A stretch of 64,000 nucleotides of DNA. It comes from Rotaria socialis. Its lineage: Eukaryota > Rotifera > Eurotatoria > Philodinida > Philodinidae. A program made the position numbers and the translations under genes. Below, piece by piece: positions 23,635 through 35,300 of the stretch; within the stretch, counting starts at the first letter, position 1, and each line of letters opens with the position of its first letter. The stretch spans positions 124,001-188,000 of the forward strand of contig CAJNYU010003614.1 of the NCBI GenBank assembly GCA_905331475.1. Reading direction: 5' to 3'. A model generated the notes under the pieces. The model had not been told where the DNA came from. It saw nothing but the letters and a program-made list of their open reading frames with translations, and made no database searches.

Positions 23635-24830
23635 CTATCATTCATATCTGATCAACAAGTGAAGCGTTAAACATTGAAAAAAATTAGAAAAAGATAGTAA
23701 TATGGTATTAATGTTTTGGAAATTGTAATTTCATGTGTTGTAATGAATATTTTTTGCAAAAATAGAATATACCCATATATATTGAGTCGAATCAACTTTA
23801 TAAAGAAGAACTAAATTAATTCATTAAATCTAAAAATGTTCATAAGTAATAAATTTGATTAATAAAAAACTACTGATAACCAAGATTCATCAAGAATTCT
23901 TCAACTTTAAACTTAACGTAGGATCAGACTCTTGGTGAAACAAAGACTTCATTTATATTTATGACTGAAATAGTTATCATCATAATTCTATACTCACCTA
24001 TTACGATGATGCATTATTCTATTTATTTCTCCTAGGAAAACTTAATATGGTTGATAATAACCATTCAAAGAAAGTACTATATTCGTGTGTTTTTACTTTG
24101 GCAAATTCTTGCTGCTTTATTACTCTTATACCAGTATTTAGATAATAGCATTTCTAATGAAAATCACCAGTCAATTATTTCATGACTTTTATCGTTGTTT
24201 GATCGCAACGAACAGTATTTCTGTATTTTAATGATGTAATAGCTACCCAGTCAGACAAGCGTTGAAAATAGCGACGTTTCTATCCATTAAAAGCGCATGT
24301 TTTGGTGCGTCTTAACGATTTTTATGGTAGAAAACGCATTTTAACTCACTGAAATGTACACTTTTAGCGCATTAAAACGTCGTTATTTTCAAGGTTTGTT
24401 TGACTGAACAGTATTACTTTCTAGTAGAACAAAAAGAATAACGCCAGGGTGTATGAACTTAACATTCATCATAGGTACAGAAATGTACTTGACTAGACTT
24501 ATGTTTTTTGGCAATTCGCAAGTCAAGTCAAGTTAAAACATTTTCGATCCAAGTCAAATCAAAGGCAGTCAAGCTCGGCTTGCCCATCTCTGACTGTAAA
24601 AAATATTCAATAGGTCTTAATTAGTGATAATTATTTTAAATAAAGACATTTAATCGTAATGAGATAACTTTTGATATGATGATTTTTTCTATTTATTTTT
24701 AAATTTACATAAAAATCCAAAGAAAATATTGAAAAATGTAACCACCAGGTCAAATAACATGATTTAAATTATATCACTGTTTAAATAAAAAAAAAGAAGA
24801 AGGCTTCAGTTATGAAGAAAAGAAGTATAT
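23635..24830. other. Intergenic spacer with a MITE
   Basis: Spacer between the small gene and the SCYL3 stop. Apart from the inverted-repeat element at 24246-24411 I see no coding or RNA feature. Confidence 0.5.
24246..24411. mobile_element. 166-bp MITE with terminal inverted repeats and TA duplication
   Basis: The left end CCCAGTCAGACAAGCGTTGA and the reverse complement of the right end (CTGTTCAGTCAAACAAACCT) align through the following GAAAATA(G/A)CGACGTTT, giving arms of about 36 bp. TA lies on both sides (24244-24245 and 24412-24413). The interior is unusually rich in AAAACGCATT-type words in both orientations. No coding potential: a non-autonomous Tc1/mariner-type or similar element. 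Confidence 0.7.
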
Positions 24831-27800
24831 TTATTCGTCCCAATTGTTATTTCCACTTTCTGCTTCGTGATTTCCACTTTGATCTTGAGACATAATGCCG
24901 AATTTACCAGAAAATGATGTTGATGTTGTTTTCATTTTCATTTCTTCTTTTGGATGATTTAAATTAACATTAAACATTGTTTCTAGTTGTTGCATTAGTT
25001 CAACTGTTTCTACTTTTGGTGTCATATCTTTAAAGAAATCGTCTGAATCTTGAATTGCTAATGTATCTACTTTTGTTGACTTCGATTTTGTTAATACAAC
25101 AGGTGGTATTTCATATTCACTACCTAATGGTGCATTCGGATTCCATTTCGATTGTGAAGGACTAATGAGTTTTAGAGTTTTCAATGGTGAGGTAGTAGCT
25201 TTTGGTTGAACTAATTGTTCAAACACTGGGGAAGATAGTGTCGATGTTTCAGGTAATTCATGCGAGTAATTGGTAGATAATTCAGCTGGATCTGAATTAT
25301 GTTCCCAGTCTGACCATTGACCATCATCATTATCAATATCGTCTTCAATGTGTTCATTAGAAAGCCCGTTTGGAACAACAATAGTTCGTGATTCTTTAAG
25401 AGAATCATTTAATGGTGAAATATCTCCATTCGTATATTGTGAAGAAACAGAATCCAATGGTTGAGATTGATCTTTACTGATTGATTTTGTTTTAGTCGCA
25501 GAATTCGATTTTAATTGAGTAGCTCTAGAAAATGTCAAATATTACATTATAATCACAATAAAACAATTCAAAATTCACTTGGTTTTATTTATTGAAATTG
25601 GACTGATTTTTTTTGGTTCTTGTGGAATTGGTGGCATAGGTAATGGAGAATTTGTTCTAGATAGTACTTTCGGTGTTTTAGGGAGACCAACATGCTATTA
25701 TTTAAATAAGTAATATTCAAATTGTTATTAATATAAAGGAAATACCAACCTCTTTCTTTATTTTATCAGTAAATATTTGTTTTCGTTTTCCACCAATAAT
25801 TACATCAGCACCTAAAATGGGCACCATCGTAGCTAATGCAACTAATGTTAACATACATATTGTATTATTTGAATCTTTAAGTCCATAGATAAGCTATGGA
25901 AGAAATAACATTCATAAAGTAACATTTTTTTTTGAATACAAAAATAGATTTTACCTGTGGAAGAATAAGATTAGTTAAAATTGTTTTGTCTATCAACTGC
26001 CAATATGAATTAAAATTTTCAAGTAATGTTTCTCGTATACATGTTACATGATAAGAATATAGATCAACTATAACTGGTATAACATATGTACGATACTTAT
26101 CAATTGAAATCCATGAATTATTATTATCATCTTTAGGTATGATTATTCGTGGAATGATTTTTAATCTTGTTGATGAACATAAAAACATAAATGGAAGACA
26201 TAAACGACGGATTAATAAGTCATTAAAATATTCTGCATCAAGATTATTGAGGTATGTCGATAGAGAACTTTAAAAAATAATATAAAATAGTTAGAAAAAA
26301 AAACATAACAATGAAATAAAATGCGAACTCGACTACATTGGAGAGATCTGACTCATCAATCGCAGGTAGACGATCAAGAAGTTCTATTGCTTTAATATAA
26401 TCTATTCTAAAAGAAAATTTTGTTTCCATCACGAGTTTTTTTTTCAAAAACAAAAAGTAGAAACTTACTGAAATAGCTGTGTTTTCAGGAGCATTGGCCA
26501 AGTTGGTCGCGATTGCGGATCTTCTTCAGTGAGAGATATTTGTAAATCGTTTAAAACACTTTTTAATGAATCTAATCAATAAAATAATAAGTCCTTGTGA
26601 GAAAAAAAAGGTTTCTCTACCAGTAAATGGTAGATAGCACAAATTCTGAACTTAAAAGTAAAAAAATCGTTTCGTTTTTCTAATAAGAAAAATTTTTCAA
26701 ATGTAATTCCCTCTGCTTGACTAGTTTATAAACATATATATTGATCCGACTGCTATAAGACATGCTTTGACCAGTGAATGTCTTGTTGGTAGTAATTATA
26801 TCGATCAATTTACTGTGAGCTATTACTTTGAAAATAGTAATTGTCATACTCGTTTAGTTTTTATTATTGAAAACTTCATTAGGGAATGTATAATTAATTG
26901 ATTATACGCATCACCATGGATAACTCCTAATTAGATGTCAATTGACGTTGAGTTATACAGTCAACAAATATACATTCAGTTCCACAGTTTTAAATTGCAT
27001 AAACTAAACTAATATATCTATCAAATATTCGAAATAGGAGTATATAGTTATTCATGTAAGGCTGAAATCGATATTACCCTTTGAATACATATCAATGGAG
27101 AAGAAAAGCGTATACTGGTATGATTAGTCTAATTACTTGTACAAACACATGTCAAGTTGATCGGTATTAGATACTCACGTTCAAGATCACTCCACGTTAC
27201 TCTGAATGGAAGAGACACATCGTATGCAAATTTATGATTATGAATGGTACACTAAATTATGCCCAATAAAGGCAAAAATGTTACAGATCTACATGTCAAA
27301 GATGAATTTTTCAAAGTCCTTCAGATTAATTTTATAAACAAAAACAAAACATTTTTTTACCGTCAACATTAACGATTGTCATGAGATTGTGAATCAATGT
27401 GCCAAATGCATATATATCAATAGCATAAATGTTTTCTTTATCGAATTCGGTTGAATTCTAAAAAAGTCAGTAACAAATACTACAAGAGATATATAATCAA
27501 TAGAATTGAAACCTTGTCATCTTCTTCAGGCGCAATACATTCGTCAGATCGAATCATTTTTAAAGATGATAAAAACTTTTTATTAATGCTATCATAACGA
27601 CATGCACATTCGAAATTTCCTAATTTCCACATACCATTTAAAGATATATAAATCGATAATAAACAAATATTATTGTGACTAATTGATGCCTAGATAAAAA
27701 ATAAAATGAAAATAATTGCATCGAATTTGAAATTATTATTTGCTTTTATGTTTACTTTTTCATGAAGAAATTCTAAAGCTTGACATAATTGATAGAGGCC

Positions 27801-28455
27801 TAAACAAATTTTCGCTGACAAATCAATATCATTGGTATGTAGTTTATTTGCTAATGGATGTGCACAATCAGCAATAAAACTATCATGATCAATAAATGTT
27901 TTAAAACCAGTATAAAATTTGATTATATTTGGATGACGAATAGTTTTTAAAAACTAAATAAATAAAAGAAAAATTCTTACATTTCTCAATAATGTTTTGA
28001 TCAATATTAGAACTTGAAGTTAATTTAACGTAGAATTTTTCTCACTTAATCTATTTATTTTCATTCTTAAAATAAAATGAATCCTCTGGAATATCAAGTT
28101 TCAAGTATGTCCTCGAATCAGAGAGGAAATTTCTACCTAATGATATAAATCTTGATCGGATGACTGATTATTTATCATTGATCGTAAAATAAAATTCGAT
28201 GTAGGATGAGCTTTGAAATATTTTGCAAACAATATAGAATAATATATTTCATTTCAACTGTCTATTAGAGAAAGTAAAAATATTTACTTGTATTGATCGT
28301 CGGCATTCAACAGAATATGTTTGTTTAGCTATAAAAATTGAAATAGGTTCTGATTGTTCATTGATTCCATTGTAAAGTTGCCAACAAACTGAATCATCAA
28401 GTGGAATATGTGTTCGTGCTGCCCCTGCTGTTGTCGATGACAAGTCATTGCCCAT
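24831..28455 (-). CDS. SCYL3: SCYL3 (PACE-1) type pseudokinase
   Basis: The ATG at 28455 gives MGNDLSS, an N-terminal Gly suited to myristoylation, as known for SCYL3. Exon 1 and the next exon join to give FLKTIRHPNIIKFYTG, followed by LCQALEFLHEK, then SHNNICLLSIY in place of the catalytic HRD loop and WKLGNFEC in place of DFG. The catalytic Asp and the metal-binding Asp are both absent, as in the SCYL family of pseudokinases. After IYAIDIYAFGTL, the later exons code alpha-helical HEAT-type segments (about 26500-25700) and then a Ser/Pro-rich tail with an acidic WSDWEHNSDP stretch, ending NNWDE at 24831. SCYL3 is a Golgi/lamellipodium-associated scaffold binding ezrin; SCYL1 is the alternative, but the N-terminal Gly and kinase-domain wording fit SCYL3 better. 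It is divergent from EDEM2. Confidence 0.85.
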
Positions 28456-28743
28456 AATAAATTGATAGTCGATAGTTTATTTTCTATATTCACTATTTAA
28501 ATCCAAATAGAAAACAAAACAGAACAATCCTATAGTTGAATTTCATTTTAAGCCTATCAAATGTTTTCAATGATAAATTTTCATTGGCATATAAAATACC
28601 AATGAAAAATGCTATGCTAGTTCTTATATTGATCTGATGTGTTGTACGTTAACCGATGGGTAAACAAGAAAAACAAAACAAAACAACACAATTGATACAA
28701 AATGAGATTTGAATTAACTTTTTTAACAAATCATGTTTAGAAT
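28456..28743. promoter_or_regulatory. Divergent promoter region, SCYL3 / EDEM2
   Basis: 288 bp between the two start codons, transcribed outward on both sides. The right end carries a T-rich tract and an AG at 28739-28740, only 3 nt before the EDEM2 ATG, which looks like a 3' splice site. No clear TATA box. Confidence 0.55.
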
Positions 28744-31700
28744 ATGTTCTGTGATAAAGAATTTATTTTAATAATCAGTTTTTTATTTGTTTCTCATGTG
28801 TATTGCAATGAGGGGCAATTTTCAACTTCAAAACGTTTACAATACAAGTAGACAATTTTCGTTTTGTAAATATATGTATCTATAAGTTTTCCTTTAGAAA
28901 CCGTGTGAAGCAAATGTTCTATCATGCATATGATTCCTATTTAAAATATGCTTATCCATACGATGAATTACGTCCACTAACATGCGATGGGTAAGACACA
29001 AATGATTGTTTCTTTTTAAAGAGTTTTCGCATTTCTTATTAATTTTTAGTTATGATACATGGGGGAGGTAAAAAAGAATGGCACATCTAATAAGTTTCTA
29101 ATAAAAATTTTGTTTGCTACTCTAGTTATTCATTGTCACTTGTTGATGCAATTGATACATTAGCTACACTTGGCAATAGTACAGAATTTTCTCGTGTTTA
29201 CACAATTATTCAAAGTTTAGATATTGAACGTGATATTAATGTTAGTGTATTTGAAACAAATATTCGAGGTATTGTCTACGAAAATAGTTCATCTGTATTG
29301 TAGGCCTTCATCATGATATCAGTTTTTTCTTTTCTGAAAGTTTATTGAATTAGAAACGAGGTCTGAGAAAATTTTTATCGGCTAGTCTATTAGACAACAA
29401 GCCACAAAATATAATCGATTTTACAGAAAAATATCTATTATAGAGTTTGTTCACTGAACATATCGTTAAAATGTGTCTTATATGATCTAGCAAGGTCATA
29501 ATATTTATTGCCTATACTGCTAATTGAGTGTAATATACATATAAATCAATTCCTCGGTCGTTTGTGTCACGTGATTTCTTTTCATTAAAGTTGATTTCAA
29601 CAATTCGTTTACTATATTCTTTTTATATCAAAGTTTTCAATAAAGTTATTGAATTTGGTTAGGTTTAAACAACTTCATTAAACTGAATAACCTAAAGCTT
29701 AAAATAATCTGTAATTATAATCGTTAAGAGATTAAAATATAGAACAAAACTTATTCATGTCTTTGAACATACCGATATATTCGTGATGAAAGATATTGTT
29801 AAGAATGTGCTAGAGCAATTTTAGAAAACGACCCGAAGGCATCTATCATGAATTCAATATTTGCTCATAATAATCTCTCATAAGTATTTAATTTCATAAT
29901 TCAGCTTATTGCAGACAATAAGAAAAAAGAAAAAACGTTACTTAAGTGTCTGCAATTAATCGCAAAGAGATAGAGGCATGTATAAGATGTTTGTTCTAGT
30001 TCATAATATCCAGTAAGAGACGTTGGCATGCTCTTGATCACTGTCTCTGATAAAAAAATACTGATTTGTATCTATAATCTTCAACATCCCTTTTAAAATT
30101 TATTTAACAAACAGATAGAATTGATCAACATCGATGCGTTTACAGATGGTTGATTATTTTTATGAAGAAGAGCATTCGATATATTTTTTGATTTGTTCGA
30201 TTGATTTAGTTATTGGTGGTCTCCTTTCTGCTCATCTTCTTGCCAAACGTATGAATGTTTCTGTTAATTCTACATGGCCATGTACAGGACCGTTACTTGA
30301 TCTTGCTGTTGCTCTTGCCAATAAACTTTTACCAGGTACAAAAAATGAATTTATCACTTTTATTTCAATTTTGTGTTTTTCCTTTCTAGCTTTTGATACT
30401 GAAACAGGTGAATTCAAATGAGTATTCTAGTTTCTATTTGAAATATTTTTATTTGTAGGAATTCCTTATGGTACAATAAATTTAGTTTGGGGTGTACCAA
30501 TCGGAGAAACAAATATAACATGTACCGCTGGCGGTGGGACATTTTTAATTGAATTTGGAACACTATCTCGTCTTACCGGTGATCCAAAGTATGAACGTGC
30601 TGCATTAAAAGCATTGCGAGCTCTTTGGTCAAAGCGATCATCAATCAATCTTGTAAAAAAAAGAAAATCATAGAATTACAAAATATGTACACTAATCAAT
30701 TTAGATAGGAAATCATATAAATATTCAAACAGGTGAATGGACAGCAAATGATTGCACAATTGGTACTGGTGTTGATTCTTACTTTGAATATTTGGTAAAA
30801 GGTGCTCTTTTATTTCGACATCCAGAATTAATGGATATGATGAATGGTAAATAAATTGATTATTGGTTTTATTTTTAACATGAAAATTTTAGAATATATA
30901 AAAGCAATTGATACACATATGAGCGATGGAAGTGGATGGTTTGTTTTCGCAAATTATCAACAAGGTCGAAAAACAATGCCATTATTTGCATCACTGGATG
31001 CTTTTTATCCAGGTTTGTTGGTGAGATACATTCAAATATATACATATTAATATTTTTAATAAGTCCGCATTTTATTGTTAGTTTATGTTTTTTCATTTAC
31101 TACCTATATATACCAACAGTATGATTAATTTGTATTAGATGTGTGTAGGAGAACTTTTTTTTTCTCGTAATCTGTACTGTGCGACTGACAAAAATGTTCT
31201 AGCTTACAGGTTACCGTACATTCAGCATGATATTGTAACATTGCACATCTCGAATTTCTATGCTTCATTAGAGGTCAATATTGTCAAAATTCTGAGAGAC
31301 AAATTCAATTTTTTAATAAAAAGAAGTGTTGAAGTTTTATATCTTTAGACTCTACTTGGTAAACTTGATCGAGCACGTGAAACTTTATACGCATATCATA
31401 CAATGTGGAGAAAATATGGTTCAATGCCAGAGTTTTATAATCTTGCACAACAAGAGTGTATGCAAGGAAGAGAAGGTTATCCACTAAGACCAGGTAAAAT
31501 CTTTTTCTCTTATAACTATTTAGTTCTTGCTTCTTTTTTTGTCCTATTGAAATATCATATAGAACACATTGAATCAATAATGTACTTGTCAAAAGCAACT
31601 GATGATGATACATTGTTGTTTATGGCTGCTGATATATTTGATTCAATTGAATCCTGTTGTAAAACATCATGTGGATATACATCGGTAAATTCACCTTTCT

Positions 31701-32300
31701 TGTTGAATTTTGTTCATTGTTAATTTATAATTTCGAAAAACAAACAAACATGTTTTTAGTTGAAAAACGTAAAAGATCATCAACTTGATAATCGTATGGA
31801 ATCATTTTTTCTTGCTGAAACAATAAAATATCTTTATTTAATATTTGATGAAAATAATTTTTTACATGCGAATGGGGAATATGCTACTGAACATCGAACT
31901 GCATCTGGTAAATTGAACATATTCGTTTGTCCTTGCGCTATTCAATATTGATTTTTATATAAATAGGATCATGTTTTCTTGACACGGGCTATGTTTACAA
32001 TACTGAAGCACATCCGATTGATATTGGTTCACTTGATTGTTGTACCTCATCGCCATTCGATGAAACATCATCGGATGTATTTGAAAAAAACTCATTGGTA
32101 AAATAATTGTAACAAAATTACTAATTTGTTTTTAATATCTGTTTTAGTCAAAAGAACAAATAAGATGGTTAGGAAATATATTATTAAATCAAGATAAAGA
32201 AGAATTACATGCAGTCATAAAGAAAAATTATAGTCTATTGACATGCTCGGCTTTAACTTTTGAACAGCGTTTTTCTCTTTATGGAGAAATTTTGACATGA
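28744..32300 (+). CDS. EDEM2: EDEM2, ER degradation-enhancing alpha-mannosidase-like protein (GH47)
   Basis: The ATG at 28744 opens a signal peptide (hydrophobic core ILIISFLFV, likely cleaved after VYC). Then comes the GH47 fold in order: [151 protein letters not shown] and [11 protein letters not shown]. These match EDEM2 rather than EDEM1/3, and there is no protease-associated domain or ER-retention tail. EDEM2 starts mannose trimming of misfolded glycoproteins for ER-associated degradation. Most introns are short, but one at 29269-30209 is 941 bp. The stop is at 32298-32300, with AATAAA at 32356 and PEX3 starting 99 bp later. Confidence 0.94.
29269..30209. other. Long intron of EDEM2
   Basis: 941 bp between the exon ending ...ETNIRG (split codon) and the exon starting VIGGLLSA. 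Neighbouring introns are about 50-110 bp. AT-rich, no element with recognisable ends was found in it. Confidence 0.7.
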
Positions 32301-32355
32301 ATTTTGCTTTTGTTATTTATATTCTTTGGGGAGATCATAATCATTTTGTATCGAG

Positions 32356-32387
32356 AATAAAAAGCTATTGTTTGTTGTGTTTTTCAG
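32356..32387 (+). promoter_or_regulatory. Poly(A) signal and splice acceptor between EDEM2 and PEX3
   Basis: AATAAA at 32356-32361 lies 56 nt after the EDEM2 stop. It is followed by a T-rich tract and TTTTTCAG ending at 32387, 12 nt before the PEX3 ATG. This order (poly(A) signal, then trans-splice-like acceptor) is typical of operon junctions in animals with spliced leaders. Confidence 0.5.
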
Positions 32388-32399
32388 ATTTCATTTATC

Positions 32400-35300
32400 A
32401 TGATTTGGCAGTTCATAAAACGACATCGGCGAAAACTTTTTCTTATATCATTACTCTCAGGAGGTAAATATTGTTACTATCATTTTGAATTGACCTTCGT
32501 TTACTCAGATTGAAACAGATGTTACCTTGAAGTTTTTGCTAGAATCATCAACTATCTTGCCAATAGTTTGATTCGTTTCTAATGCACCAATAGTATAGTT
32601 TACTTAAATATTACAGAAGAAAAACAATACTTTTGCTACGAGAAAAAAGATCAGTTACCAAAAATACCAATCGATTTTTACGATTAACCTCAATTAGACG
32701 TGTTTTCTTTGCCAGTTTTTCTAAATTATAAGTAGATTGGTTCTTTGTTTCAAACGTTTTATTTTAACGTGAGAACATAATGAGAAAAAAACAACAACGT
32801 CTTTACAATTTTTTTAACTAAGGATAAACGTGAAAATTGAGCTTTATCAAGTAACTTCTTCTGATATATTTCTAATACTTAAGATAGATACTATCATATA
32901 AGTATTGCACTTGAACTGTATCTACAAAGTACTATTGAAATTCGCATCTTTCATGTACATACAAAAGGTTTTTTTGCGAAACTATTGAATGCATGTTTAC
33001 ATTGGCGATTTTTTTTCAAATCTTATCCCAATACTATTAACAGACTGATGCCACATGATTTCATAAATAAGAGTATTTTTTCATTAAATATATCGATAGA
33101 ATGATCATCAATAAATGCAAACATCAAACTGTTTAACGTCAAAAATCATATATTATACATCTGATTTATCGTTTTACAAAGGATAACTTCTGAATTTATT
33201 AATTGATAATGTTTCGTTTTCAACAACATACTTAAAGTCATATATCAAAATCATCTAATATCAGGTTGAAATTTTTTGCATATCTAATGCAAATCTTGAT
33301 TCTACATTTAAGAAAACTAAACGACCCAGGCGAATCAATCCGATACCGAATCCCATCGGATTCTATGGGGTCCTACCATCCGACGAAATCCCGTTGGATT
33401 CCTGGTTGAGGAATCAATGTCGGATCCGACAGTCGTATTTCCAATGATATCCGATTGTCGGAATCAATGAAATCCGAAGCATTCCGGTTCCGATTTACGG
33501 TTACTATCGGATTTTATTAGTTTCCGATATTAGGATCCGATATCGATTCCGGAACCAGGAATCCGACGATAATCCAATAGTTTCCCTGCGCCTTCCGAAG
33601 AGCTCCGTCGGATTCCAATAGGAACCAATCGGATCCTAGGCTAGGTTTCATTCTCCTGGGGATCGTTTTAGTGTAAGGCAATTTTTGTCTCGATGAAACT
33701 CGAAGTTGAAACTGAATAAAAGAATGTACAGAATACTGCTATGATGAAAGAAAGAAAAAAAATCAGTGAAATTCTTCTAGGTCAAAATAAGAAAAAGAAT
33801 TTTCCAGTCTTTTCTTTTAAATATAGAATTGAGCGATATATTAGCTATAGAAAGTTCAGCTTGATATTAAATGATTTAATTTATTGATGATCATTCTATC
33901 GGTGTATTTATTGGAGAAGTATTTGTATTTGTGAAATCATGCGTCACTAATCTGCTAATAGTATTTGGGTAAGATTTTATTAAATCGTCAAGGCTAATAT
34001 GAACACTCGAATAGTTTTGTCAAAATTTAAATTCAATAGTGATTTGCCAAATGAGTTTTTTTTAAATGAAACATGACTTTTGGGAACAGCTAATAGATAG
34101 CTGCTTATGGGATAGACTTTGAAGTCTTTCATATATTTTTTACATATATACTATTATTGTTATGTTCAGGTGGTTACGCGGTATTTCGTTTTATAAATGG
34201 GAAATTAACAACAATGTTAGATGACCAAGATAAAATGATGACGGAGTGGAAAAAGCAACTCTATTATGAACATAATCGTGATACAAGTTTAAGAACGAGT
34301 TAGTTCATATGTAAAGGTTTCTTTCTCATTCTCATTCTCATTAATCTTCATTTCATAGGTACCGATATATTTGCACAAGTTGTACTTAACATTAATCTTA
34401 GATTTCAATGTGAGAATATTCTTGATAGATTATCAACAATATCCGAGTATGTTTTTAATAAAACAATGTATGTAGAAGTTTTATTTATTTTTATTTTCTA
34501 GTTCAACGGAAAAACGTGAAATGTGGGAACAATTACGAGTTGAATGTAAATGAAACAAAAAACAGACTAGAAAATCTTTTTTTTATGATCGTTATTCGAT
34601 TTAAAAAATGCAGCTAAATGTTCAAATCGTTTTTATTTAACAGGTTTCGCTCGTTTATTTACTTTGGCTTACAGTTCAAGTTTTGTATTGGCTTTAACTG
34701 AATTAGTTGTTAGTGCTTTAAGCGGTCGACTTTATTCTCAATCTCAATTACAGCATGTATCAATCAGGGAACACAATATAACAACAACCGCTGGTGGAAT
34801 ATCAGCAACAAGTAAATCATCACACGCTGAAGTAAAATTTAAATTAAAAAAAAATTAAATGAAAACTTTTTTATTGTTTTTTTCTTTACATAGTCGACTC
34901 ATGATCAAAGTTCATTACTTTCACGGGATATTCAATTAGCTTGTCTCGATGTTATTCGTTATACAACAGATGCAGGTTAGAATTTAATTATCTATTCGAA
35001 TGCCGTAACTATTTTATTGATTCCGTTTGTTTTTAAGGAATGAACAATTTAATTGAGGATGTTCGCAAAGCTACTCAATCAATTCTTTCACGGTAAAATA
35101 TTTTTTTAAATTAATCATGAAATCTATTCTTTGATTAATTAGAGTTTCGCTTCAACAAATGCTTGATATAAATGATATTATATGGTATTGCAGTGAAATT
35201 CGTCATCAAATTGAAAAGAAACGTTATCAATCAATAAATAATCATCATCCATTACTTAAATATGTTCGTTCAACTGCATTACCAGCACGACCATCGCAAC

